Positions 49,108 through 60,240 of a stretch of DNA of 64,000 nucleotides are shown here, piece after piece; the stretch's first letter is position 1; every line of letters starts with the position of its first letter. The DNA is from Branchiostoma lanceolatum (lineage: Eukaryota > Chordata > Leptocardii > Amphioxiformes > Branchiostomatidae): NCBI RefSeq assembly GCF_035083965.1, contig NC_089722.1, positions 23,706,142 to 23,770,141 on the forward strand, in the 5' to 3' direction. Below the pieces are notes generated by a model that was given only the letters and a program-made list of their open reading frames with translations, was not told the origin of the DNA and did no database searches. Made by a program: the position numbers and the translations under genes.

Positions 49108-50205
49108 CTCTTGGTTGTGTAAAAAGAGTTTTTATTCAGTGACTTACCAACCTGATGAAACTATTCGCGGAAGGTAAAAGTTTTGTTTTGTACATCAAGC
49201 TATCACCAAATCTGGCCGCTATTTTCAGCGTAGTCGAGTGTGCTGGCGTTACCAGCTGCTGTGTGATGTGAGATACAGCCCTCTTCACTTGAGGAAGAAA
49301 GATAGTTAATCGACACAAGTTAATCGACAGCATGATAATATTTGTTCAGTCAAATTCTATTTGACTAAATGCTGTTAGCACCTTATAAAACACCGTTGAG
49401 GCCAAAGGACCATACAAGCAATCTCCAATTTGCAACAGGCATGCCGACACAAATAAAACACTTGTTTTCCGATGATATGCAACATATTGAAGCATCCGGC
49501 AAGTATCAAAAAGAACATACTTCACACGCATGTCATGACACGCAGCACAAATGAAGCGTAAGTAGTAGACATGAAGTCTTCTTGATTGTGAAAGTGGGCG
49601 ATCGTTTGAAGTTGTTTTCGCAGCTATTTGACAGTGAGTGGTTGCAGTTAAGGGCACAGTAGGCACATGTACACGCCATGAGCCAACTTGACCGTTTCAG
49701 TACCTTAGTTGAAAAGTCTAGAGCTGTGGGATCATGAGAAGTAACGTTTACTGAGCAGGAGTGGAAGGATGGGGTATTTTTAAAACACCGTTATAGAATG
49801 TATAACGGCAATCTTGGACATGCGGAGTAGAACTGATGTATTAAAAAAGTCCAGAAAAAGAAGACAAACGCAACTGGAAAATGAATGAAAGCTATCCAAT
49901 ATCCAGAAACTTCTTTAGCTGTTTTCTCTGTGGATTTTTTTCTGTTTTTCGGGGCCACGATGGCGCAAATTGTGACGTAGCATTCTCCTTGACACTGACC
50001 GACTAACAAGATACCAGGGCTGAGTAAAAACTATGAATAATTTACTTCTCTTCACTGCCATACTTTCAAATCGGATATATTACTGACGTATGTCGACCTT
50101 CCGAGCATTACAGAAAAACACAAGTTATTTCGCCTGCAGGCAAGAGATAATAAGCTAAAACGAATCACTGTATGAAAAGATCTAAAAATATGATGCAACT
50201 TAAAA

Positions 50206-50352
50206 GCTAATCACAGTATATGGTGTTGCTGTGGCGTTTTGACATATTCATTACTCAAATGAGCGTGTAACAATTTAGATGCTGATCACAGTATATGGTA
50301 TTGTCATGGCGTTTTGACGCATTCATTACTCAAATAAGCGTTTAACACTGTG
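50206..50352. repeat. 75-bp tandem duplication
   Basis: GCTAATCACAGTATATGGTG at 50206 and GCTGATCACAGTATATGGTA at 50281 begin two colinear copies that share GGCGTTTTGACRYATTCATT and ACTCAAATRAGCG. Confidence 0.85.
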
Positions 50353-50580
50353 TATCTCTTGTGCACATTTTGCGGATCTTACACATGGAAATAAAAAGGT
50401 GTTCTTGCGCGTGTGTGTAGAAACAAGTCCGTATGTACCTGTTTGTGTTTAAGAGAGATCCTTCAATAGAGAAATCAATGAAAAATTGTGGTTTGGGTTA
50501 AAATCTATCGTTCTATTGCTAAGATACAAGGGTAAGTCATTTGTTATACTTTCAATTTTGATGTCCATGGAAAGTAACCA

Positions 50581-51348
50581 TATCATAGTCGTCAATGGAA
50601 ATTATCAAAGAATAAAACCTCGAGTAATTTTGAGCTCATAAAAGTTAATCCCATACGCAACAAAATTAAGCGGCTCCCCCGGCGCCCAAGTTTATATTGT
50701 GTGTTCGAGCATGATGGCTATCATTTAAACGGAGATGGTGTAAGAGTCATAGCTTTTAATCTCAAGAGACAGGCATCAGGTGCTTTAGGTCTCCCGCCAC
50801 GCCGCTCAAGCTACAAAAGCAAGGCCAATCCCGGTAACGCTACCTCTCCTCAGAGGAACAAAGGGAGGCGTGGAAGTTACAGCCGATCCGACCGGTCCGA
50901 CCGGCCCCTCTCCCGGAGCAACGACGGTCTGTCAAAGCCTCCTTCCCCCCGTAACGTGAACATGAAGAACAGTGGCAAACCCTATAGTCAGTACAATGCA
51001 GGACCGAATTCGAACGCGACGCGAAGACCGCAACATGAAGTCTTCCATAAGGGATCTTCCAACGCTGCTAACGGCCGGGGGAACGGCATCGCTCCACCCA
51101 TGAGACCAAATGGTCCGGCCGCGCCTGCCCCTCCACCAATGTTCTACCCGAACTATCAAAACAACCCTTGGCACCAGCAGGAATGGCCCTCTCCTATTGA
51201 GGCGTATGGCAGGCCAGCGGTACCAGAGAATATCAGACCGCCCAACTGGTATGGACCACCTCCGTTCCCGTTCCGTATGGATAGGAGCTGGCATGGACGT
51301 CCCGACTCACTTTTCGGATACAACGAGCGACCTCACGGATCTTTCTGA
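50581..51348 (+). pseudogene. Retrotransposon ORF1, C-terminal part (esterase end plus tail)
   Basis: The frame is open from about 50581 to the TGA at 51346. It begins inside a domain whose end reads FEHDGYHLNGDGVRVIA. The DGxHLN-type block is the catalytic Asp-x-x-His segment of SGNH/GDSL esterases, known in ORF1 of CR1 elements. A disordered tail rich in Ser, Asn, Arg and then Pro follows, which may bind RNA. The N-terminal part is missing, so there is no genuine start codon. Two bases separate its stop from the ORF2 ATG. Confidence 0.75.
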
Positions 51349-51350
51349 AC

Positions 51351-54300
51351 ATGTGTTTTCCTGAACGGACTACATCTTGCGGCATCAAAACAAGCAAGAA
51401 CTCTGTTTGTAAAAACTTAGGTACATCGTTTGGTTTTTGGAACATTCATGGACTAGGGAAAAAGATAGCTGATAGTGATTTTATTAGTGAAATAGATGGG
51501 TTTGATTTCTTCTCTCTACTTGAAACATGGCACACAGGTGAGATACATTTTCCTAACTTTCTACATTTTAGTAGCACTAGAACAAAAGCTAAGAAAGCAA
51601 AGCGTTATTCTGGGGGCATCATATTTCTATTTAAGAGGCAATATAGCAAATTCGTTAAAAAACTAGAGAGTAAATCCGAAGATGTTTTATAGGTTAAGAT
51701 TAGCAAACAGCTGCTTAATATTGACAGAGACATTTATTTAGCGTCAGTTTATATAAGTCCCAGTAGATCTACAATTCACTCTAACAGAACATATGATTTA
51801 TTTGATGTTTTGGAAGAAGAAATTGCCCACTATAGCAGCTATGGCGAAGTAATAGTAGGAGGGGACCTAAATGCCCGTGTCGGGGACCTTAAAGATTATA
51901 TTGTTGATGATTTGCCTGTAGACAGTCAACCCTTACCCGAGCACTATGACTTCGACCACCCGTTTCCCCGAAATAATATGGACTTAGGCCATCCCACCCC
52001 TTACGGTAAAAATTTGATTGATTTGTGCATTAATAGTAAAGTGAGAATTCTTAATGGTAGAACCCCTGGTGATGTACTAGGAAAACCTACCTGTTTTCAA
52101 CCAAAAGGTACAAGTGCAGTCGACTATGTTCTAGCGAGTGAAGCAATCCTACTACACAAAATATCATTCTTTCATGTCCATCCGTTAACTCCACTTTCAG
52201 ATCATTGTAAATTGTCTCTAATCCTACATTGTAATTCAAATTTATCGCCTGAGGAACCCAATCTGAAGACTAGGCCCCACTGCAAATTTGTATGGGACAA
52301 CGATTCCAAACAAAGTTTTATGGAAATAGTCAGCAAACAAGAATTCTCTTCCGATTTAGATAAATTCCTCAATAAGAATTACGAATTAACACCGTGCTCA
52401 ATTGAAAGCGCACTCGATGACCTTGTATTGCCACTTCAAGAAGCCGGCAAAAAATCGCTTAGACTACGCTGTACAAAGAAAGGTAGACAAACTCAAAACA
52501 AACGCAAAACTAAGAAAAACTGGTTCACAGAGACGTGTGCAGCAGCCAGACGAAATTTATATAATCTGGGCAAATTGCTTTCAAAAAATCCACGGCACCC
52601 CTTTATCAGGGGCCAGTATTTTAAAAGGAAGAAAGAATATATTAGACTGATTCGGAAAACGAAAAAAGATCACAAAGACAACATTCTCCAACAACTTGAC
52701 TCTCATTCGGCCAACAACCCGTCAGCGTTTTGGGATCTAATTAAACTGTTTAAATCAAATGATCACAACGCCTTACAAGAAACAATTGACAAACAAGCCC
52801 TTCACACGCACTTTGAAAATTTGTATGGAAAAACCTTCGAATTCAACTCTGACAAGTCCGAAACAGAAATCGATAACACTTTTCACTGCCAGATCAAAAC
52901 GGAATTACTGAAACTAGAGAGTGATTTGGAAACGTATAATCCCTTAGACACAGGGATAAATCAAAACGAAATCCGACTAGCAATCTCCAAATTAAAGAAC
53001 AGTAAAGCCTCTGGAAACGACTTACTACTTAATGAAATGTTGAAAAGTGCTGCCCATATCCTTATAAATCCGTTGGCCAAATTATTCAATTTAATCCTGT
53101 CATCAGGCCACTTTCCGCAAAAATGGTGTGAAAGTCATATTGTCCCCATACACAAAGGCGGCTCCAAAGACGACCCTAACAACTATAGGGGGATCTCTGT
53201 CACTAGTTGTCTTGCCAAGTTATTCACAACAATTCTGAACACACGACTCACTAACTATTTAGACGAACATTCCATTATCTCCCCAAATCAGTCAGGTTTC
53301 AGAAAAAACTTTAGGACAAGCGATAATCTGTTTGTCATTGACTCGCTAATATCTAAACACATCAATACTAACAAACGTTTATATGCATGTTTTGTAGATT
53401 TTAGAAAAGCATTTGACTGTGTGTGGAGAGAGGGACTCCGTTACAAATTAATAAGTTCGGGAATAGGTGGTAAATTCTATAGTTTACTTACATCAATGTA
53501 TTCTAATCCAAAGACCTGCGTCAAAACCTCTACGGGTCTTACACCATTATTCACTACTGATAGAGGCGTGAGACAGGGATGTAACCTCTCTCCCACACTT
53601 TTTAACTTATTCATAAATGATTTAGTCAAAGAATTAGATAATCCCGACTGTGAACCCCCCACTCTACACAATCTACTTGTTCCTTGTTTATTATATGCTG
53701 ATGATGTCGTGATATTTTCAGAGTCGGAAAAAGGATTACAACGTGCCTTGGAAGGACTGAACATATTCTGTACAAAATGGAAACTACAATTAAACATGAA
53801 GAAAACTAAAGTTGTAATTTTCAACAAATCTGGACGATCAGTAAAAAATGTGAAATTTTCCTTTGGCTCAGATACTATTGAAATAACTAATTCTTATTGT
53901 TATCTGGGACTCTTGTTGTCCTCATCAGGCACTTTTTCCTTAGCAAAAAAACAGTTGTCCTTAAAAGCACGCAAAGCCCTTTTCAGTCTCAAACCGCTCT
54001 TTCGCTCACCTCTGTCCCCTAAGGCTCTGTTAAGAATATTTGATGTGTGTGTTAAATCTATTATGTTATATGGCAGTGAAGTTTGGGGCAAGGACCATTT
54101 GAATGACAGGTGTCCGATTGAAACTATGCAGAACCGTTTCTGTAAAAATATTCTTGGAGTGCACCGAAATTCCAGTAATACAGCAAGTAAAGCAGAGCTT
54201 GGAGTGTTTTCCCGGTAGATTTAGATGTGTCAATCCGCATAGTTAAGTATTGGTTGCGCCTCAGACAACTCGATCCTTTGACTCATCCTTTACAAGTAGA

Positions 54301-54817
54301 TGCTCTATTGTATCAACAGTCTTCCCAAGTGAATAGCAACAAGAAAAACTGGTTACAACATGTGAAAGATGTACTTGACAATAGCGGATACTCCTTTATC
54401 TGGAACGCCAACAATCTCGATCTAGACATACAACATATATGTACATTGTTAAGAAAAAGGCTGACCGACATTTACATTCAAAGTTTTCTTTATAAATTAT
54501 CTATCGATGACAGTAAGTTAAGATTTTATAGGAATGTTAAAACAGAATACTCAATGGAAAAATATCTTTCCAACAAAGATTTTGAACAACGGTCAGCTGT
54601 GTGTAAGATACGAATAAGTGCACATCCACTAGAAATAGAAAAGGGTAGATATAAAAAGCTGCCCGCTCACGAGAGAATGTGTAAGTTTTGTACAATGGAC
54701 GCAGTGGAAAATGAAATACATTTCCTTTGCCAATGCCCTCTATATGAGGCCGAAAGAAACGATTTATATAAAACAGCTTCCGTTAATTCTCCTAGCTTTC
54801 ACCATTTGAATAGCTAA
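51351..54817 (+). pseudogene. Retrotransposon ORF2: endonuclease and reverse transcriptase, broken
   Basis: From the ATG at 51351 the frame encodes an AP-type endonuclease (WNIHGL, LLETW, GGDLNARVGD, PLSDHCKL). A TAG at 51690-51692 interrupts that domain; the same frame then continues to 54218. The reverse transcriptase shows the usual blocks: SKASGNDLLLNEM, IHKGG, NYRGIS, FVDFRKAFDCV, RQGCNLSPTLFNLF and YADDVVIF (YADD at 53693-53704). A shift of frame near 54205-54220 moves the rest into 54220-54817, with the end KIRISAHPLEIEKGRYKKLP and a CCHC-type finger (CKFC, then H and C). Such proteins nick target DNA and reverse-transcribe the element RNA at the site. This copy cannot make an intact product. 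Confidence 0.88.
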
Positions 54818-55429
54818 CAAAAATCCATATCACTACTAAAATCAACAAACCCACTTACGATGAAAAACGTGGGTCTCTTCATTTTCCACTGCCTTCAAAA
54901 AAGAAGTCAAACCCAACCATAGTCAACCTTAGTTAACTTAGAACTTTGACAGTAGCCTAGATACCTATTTTTGATTCCCATGTATTCCCATGTACTTGTT
55001 TGTCTGCAATTAGCCTTCGGGCATGAACTTGCAATAAAGTTATTAAAGTTATTATATATTGCACCGTTACTAAGTACAGTAGTAGTGCACACAGCCACGC
55101 ACCATACAGCATTTTAGTAGAAATGAGAATCGTATCTATTGATGGACAAACCAACATAAACACCGCTGCATTAGCTCAACGTCTTTTTGTGTCACAAAAG
55201 GATTGAAATTTGGATGTGGTAGCTCTTTAGAGTGTGATAATTCGGACAAGAAATGTACACGCGATCAGTTGTATTGGCCAAAGGAGAAGGAAGTTCAGTT
55301 CAGTTCATCCTCAATTTAATGAGGTGACACCAAAACGAAGAGGGCTTTATGGCCTAATACTCAATTATTTTGTTGGCGAAAGTATTTTGTCTTTTCATTT
55401 TAGATGGTGGCCCAAATAATCCTCAAAGA

Positions 55430-55790
55430 TTCAAACTCTTTGCGAGCCTTTCGCGATTTCCCCATTCCCGAATAGACCCAAATCTAGCAAATTGACGGTC
55501 GTCTTTGTCACTTTTCTGGCCGCGACCGGCAGCGGTACTGCAGACTAGGCTCTAATAGGGTATATGATTCCGACCTGTAAATATGTGAAATTATACTAGA
55601 CAGTGGGCTTTAAGTCCGCAAACGCTTTCCCAAACAGGTCTAGACATCTTCACATGCATTTAGAAGACATTTCAATGCCTATGAAATTACGAGTTACCGT
55701 AAAAAGGATAGATTCTTGGGCGACGCGCCGAAGGAGCCAACATGACATCCTGGCCACCCGTCGAAGCGCCACCTACATTCTATGAAATGC
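55430..55790 (+). repeat. Dispersed repeat, copy A
   Basis: It shares GCGAGCCTTTCGCGATTTCC, GGTACTGCAGACTAGGCTCT, AGGGTATAT and CCCGTCGAAGCGCCA in order with 59069-59390 and, inverted, with 57130-57482. It may be a non-autonomous transposon. No termini were resolved. Confidence 0.8.
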
Positions 55791-56057
55791 ATCACGATAT
55801 CTTGTTTCGTGGGAACAATGTCCTTCTGTTGTTCCTTAACTTCCCGTTCCAGTATCACCCTTCATCGCACACTATGCCTTGAGGGCATCGTAAGAATAGA
55901 CTGGAACATCCACAAACGGCAGAACACGAAAGCAACATGGCCGCCGGACGTAGCAGTCAGAAGTTGTGCTACAGAGTCTGTAACGTTACCTGTTACCCGA
56001 AAGTGCGTTAGTTGTATTCACTTTGGAATGACGATATCAAGTTTGCTGTTTTCCTGG

Positions 56058-56100
56058 CCAATACTTGGCTGGTCGGGGTGAGTATGGAGGTGTATAATAG
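56058..56100 (+). promoter_or_regulatory. CCAAT and TATA-like elements of the tail-anchored gene
   Basis: CCAAT (56058-56062) lies about 30 bases before TATAATAG (56093-56100), itself about 115 bases before the ATG at 56214. The spacing suits a simple Pol II promoter. Function is inferred. Confidence 0.35.
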
Positions 56101-56213
56101 ACACCTTACAGGTGTATCGCGGTAGGTGTACCGACACTCGGATATGTTTACACTGAGCGTGGGAAGTGCCAAACCGCCACAATCTATTCCTTACCACTGA
56201 CTGCACGTCAAAA

Positions 56214-56986
56214 ATGCCAGGGAGTGAAGCTTTGACCAAGCCTCTACAGGACGGTTTAGCAAAGTTTTTCCACTTCTACAGCCGACTGGAGACCGAGGAT
56301 CTTCTCAATGACCAGGAGACTGGGAAAACGAGGTAAGGCGTTCCCTTTGTTATGTTCTTGTAGATTGCATCTAATAGCTACTGGCCCAACAGGTTATGCT
56401 GATAAACAAAACAGTATGAGCGTATACAAACGATTAAAAAAGGTGAAAAGTCGTCGTAACATATTACAGCTAGGTCATGAGTCTGCATTCTTCTGATCTA
56501 CACATGGTACACAGTAAAAGTAAATACTTTCGTAGGATTTATAAACAATTGAGTCAACAATTGAGTATCAAAAATCGTTCACATAACGCTACGATTAGAA
56601 AACACTGTGATTAGATAACGATGAAATACAGCACAGTTGTAAAGTTGAAAGCAGATCAAGTACTTTTATGGAATGGAGTAAAATATCTATTCCTCAGGAG
56701 AGAAAAACCACGAGTGCTTAAGTTTGCCAAAGTGTCAAAAAGAGACTTGGAGGACGAAGAGGTGGTTATCTTTGACCGGACGTGGTACGTCGACGTCATA
56801 CGGCCGTCAGGACGCGATCGTGACGTCGACCCCCTGGTGATGACGTTACGTCCAGCGGGACAGACTGACGTCACCGGGTCGTGGAGACGTCTCAGAGGGA
56901 TGACCGCCTGCTGCTCTGTCCTTGGATGGATCTCAATTGTAAGCACTTGTCTTACGTACATCTTAAGACATAACATTGGGCACTAG
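56214..56986 (+). CDS. Unrecognised small protein, probably tail-anchored
   Basis: Exons 56214-56332 and 56698-56986 join in phase 2 (donor ACGAG|GTAAGG; acceptor TATCTATTCCTCAG|G) into 135 residues. The N-terminal half is charged and probably helical (LAKFFHFYSRLETEDLLND). A basic link (RREKPRVLKFAKVSKRD) leads to a segment DEEVVIFDRTWYVDVIRPSG that could be beta structure. A single hydrophobic stretch near the end (MTACCSVLGWISIVSTCLTY) followed by a few residues (ILRHNIGH) fits a tail anchor in ER or mitochondrial outer membrane. I recognise no family. The start has an A at -3 and is preceded by CCAAT and TATA-like sites. More exons upstream cannot be excluded. It lies between inverted copies of a dispersed repeat. 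Confidence 0.55.
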
Positions 56987-57129
56987 ACTCTACATAGGTT
57001 TGACAAGTCAGTTTGCAAATTTGAATATGAGTTTATATATATAAGTAAGTAGATGAACAGTTGAGTAAAATGTCAAGTTTGTTATGGGAAAACGGATGGT
57101 GTCCACATATATCCTCAACGTAAGTTACG

Positions 57130-57482
57130 TACAAAATATGATGCACATATGAATATAGGTGGCGCTTCGACGGAGACATTGTGTTACAAAGGCTCCTCGC
57201 ACGGCGTCTTAAAATGTATCTTTTCCATGTCAACTAGTGTCTTAAACGTCATCCTAGACGTTTGTGAATATGTCTAGAATTATGTGGGAAGTTTTCTGTA
57301 TTGTACATTTTCGCGTTTTACAAGTCGTGACCATATACCCTATGAGAGCCTATACTGCAGTACCGCTCCCGTTCGCGACCAGAAAAGTGGCAAAGACGAC
57401 CGCCAAATTACCAAATTTCCGTCTTTTCGGGATTGGGGAAATCGCGGAAGGCTCGCAAAGGGTTGAATGTTTAAGGCGTATT
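57130..57482 (-). repeat. Dispersed repeat, copy B (inverted)
   Basis: It is the reverse complement of the blocks in copy A: GGTGGCGCTTCGACGG, ATACCCTATGAGAGCCTATA, CTGCAGTACCGCTCCCGTTC and GGGAAATCGCGGAAGGCTCG. With copy A it brackets the gene at 56214-56986. Confidence 0.8.
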
Positions 57483-59068
57483 TTGCTTTGTGTCCGGCAA
57501 TATATCCATATAAAATCCCGAATGACAGCATTTTAGACATTTCACAAAGAAAACAATTGGAACAGGCCATAAATGACGCGTTTTCTTTTAAAACTTACGG
57601 ATAGAAGAGAAGTGGTCGAGTGTACAAGCCGTAACCTGTAAATTGCCACATTCCGATCCGAAGAGCTACTTTATCCAAACTTAATCAATTCTTTGTGAAA
57701 CAAGAAAACTTAATGAAAATGCAACGATTTTTTCAGTCTGTTTGTTTGTTTGTCTGAATTCAAATTTCCTTTTCAAAATGCTGTATATAAGGCGAAGGCT
57801 TACTTGCGGGTGCAATATAACCTTGAACGCAAGGGGAGCCGTTTGATGGACTCTGGTCGGACAGATCAGGACTATAATAAGTTTGTTACATCGTCTTCTG
57901 AAACAGTATCAACTTCCTACTGAGGTAACTAAAAAGTTGACATGATATGATTGTATATTTTTTCACATTTCCAACAAGTGTTGACTAATTGCAATAAACT
58001 TTTTTTGAAGCCAAATGAGGAATAATTAATAGTTACAATATTCTGTTATGTGACAGAAACTGACAGCTGGGTGTGATGAAATGTGAGTGCAATGCAATGT
58101 CATTATCATAATTCATCCAAATGAATTTGGCAGTCATGCAAACTTTTCATTCAAATAACGTTACATGAATTTCATGTTAGACAAATGTATGTTTGTTTTG
58201 ATGCATCGGCGTAATACTGTGTAGTTAATTGACTGTTGCTATTGGAATATCGAATTTGCGAACATATTTTTGTCGTTTAGATTGCGCAATAGACCACAAG
58301 TAAAACATTCTAATATATTTAACGAGTCTATGTTGCCATGCCGCTTCTGTCTTAAAACGGAAGTTTCTTAAACGTTTGACATATTTGAGGCCTGATAGTG
58401 AAAGGGTCGCTTTCAGTTATCCTACAGATGGCAGATATCGGTCAACGTTATCTTTCTAAGCTAGGAACTCAGACAACTGGGAGCATCACTCCAGATACCT
58501 ACTCCTCATCCGATAGAATGACACGACGTGGAAGTAACGTAAAGGAACAGAAGCTTTCTCCAACATACAAAGAGAATATCATTTGCTTTACTTTTCATGA
58601 TCATTTCAATCCCATCTTTCTCTTAACTCTTCAAAGCACTTCACCCAATAACTTCTCGAGATCTCCATGCTATTTCCTCAAGGTTTATTATTGAGTAAAA
58701 ACCTTGGAGGGCAAGCCGACATCACTCTCCTATGCAACTGGAAATGTTTGCACTATCTGCTGAGACCGTCTCTTTCACTTGTGGTCCTGACACCAAAAGC
58801 GAGTTGGATAAATTATGTTCATGAGAACCCCGGTAACACAAGTGATTGAAATCAAGGCTGGCTATACCAATTGATCTGAATCTATTTATAAACTTAGAGT
58901 ATACGGCCATAACAGATGTTACAGTATATCAAAGCTCATGATCATCTAAAGGACATTGATACTCGACCATTTCTATTGGTAAATTGAGTCTTAGATATTG
59001 GCATTGTTAAATGGTCTCCTTATTGGAAAATGGTCTCCTTATTGGAAACAACGTTGAATAAGCCTGAA
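57483..59068. other. Gene-free stretch between repeat copies
   Basis: No gene is supported. A GCAATAAACTTTTTTTG end near 57990 looks like another retroposon tail. Confidence 0.4.
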
Positions 59069-59390
59069 ACATTTAAACCCCTTTGCGAGTCTTTCACGAA
59101 TTCCCCATTCCCGAAAAGACCGAAATTTGGCAATTTCTGGTCCCGGCCGGGTGTGGTTCTGCAGATTAGGCTCTGAAAGGGTATTTCATCCCGACATGTA
59201 AAGGTGTAATATATTCGAGACATTAGGCTCAGCGCCTGAGAAAACTTTCTCAAACATAGTACAGGTCCATAATTACGTTAAACACGAGTTGGTATTAAGA
59301 ATCGGCTTTAAGGCGTCGCGCGAGAAAACTCCTTGGCCGCCCGTCGAAGCGCCAACTTCATTGGATATCCATGTACATATCGCTTCTTGT
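59069..59390 (+). repeat. Dispersed repeat, copy C
   Basis: Same order of blocks as copy A, for example GCGAGTCTTTCACGAATTCC, CTGCAGATTAGGCTCTGAAA and CCCGTCGAAGCGCCAA. It is in direct orientation relative to copy A. Confidence 0.8.
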
Positions 59391-60164
59391 ACGTAATGAG
59401 AGGGTTAAGAATATATGTGGACATCCTCCGTTTTTCCTAACAACCGTTCTTCTTCTGTATGTGGTAAGGGACAGTTAGAGAGGTCCAGCCGTCATTCAGA
59501 GAACATTACGATCTTTCACCCCAACATCTGCTTGGAGATGCGGCAGACGAACCTATATTTGTTCCTCTAACGTCTATCCGGCGTGTCATCCACTGGGTGG
59601 TTTGGCCTAAATTGAAATCCTCACAAATACAATTTATAGAAATCCTGGTAAATAAACAAAACAAAATCGATATACATTTGAACAGTAAAGAATTATCAAA
59701 CGGCTACAGATTTAAAAGTCTCCCTTCTCTCTCGCACCACAGACGTGTCCACTCCTGTGTATCTGTCAGCGGAGCGGCCATCAACCCCTCTAGCCGAATC
59801 TACTATGTGCAGCCGAGATGTTAACAGGAGTTCTATTTGGTGACTCCATGAGACCCATCAACAACAGGAATCTGAAGGTGTGACTGACGGCGGAACTGTG
59901 GAACATCCGCCTTGCTTGTTACAAGGTCAGCAAATAATATGCCAATCAAATTGCCTCCTCCTGCCTTTAAAAGCTAGTAACGGTTATTGCTGATTCCGGG
60001 TTTTAGATTTTAAGTCTAAAATGAAAAAGAATGAAAATCCATTCTGTTTTTCGTTGGTCAAAGTCATTTTCTTCATGCTTGTATCTCATACGTCAGACTC
60101 AACATGTTGATTTGTGCACATACTTGCACGTTAATTAATTCATTTGTATCAACTTGTTTGTTTG

Positions 60165-60240
60165 TAACGTTATGTATGATTGTAGACCTTACGAAAGTCG
60201 CTGCACTTTTGTTGTGTTAATAAAAGGTTTCTTTTCTTTA
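60165..60240 (+). repeat. Retroposon 3' tail, plus orientation
   Basis: ACCTTACGAAAGTCGCTGCA, then CTTTTGTTGTGTTAATAAAA. It matches the complement of 44149-44215. The element body is not recognisable. Confidence 0.65.

Larger units (their letters stand above)
50581..55056 (+). mobile_element. 5'-truncated CR1-type non-LTR retrotransposon
   Basis: The element contains the end of ORF1, a nearly full ORF2 and a 3' tail (GCAATTAGCCTTCGGGCATG, then repeated AATAAAGTTATT). Its left limit is uncertain because the ORF1 frame is closed by stops at about 50575. The esterase-like ORF1 tail, AP-type endonuclease, YADD reverse transcriptase and C-terminal CCHC motif together fit the CR1 group. A premature stop and a frameshift in ORF2 make this copy inactive. 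Confidence 0.85.
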
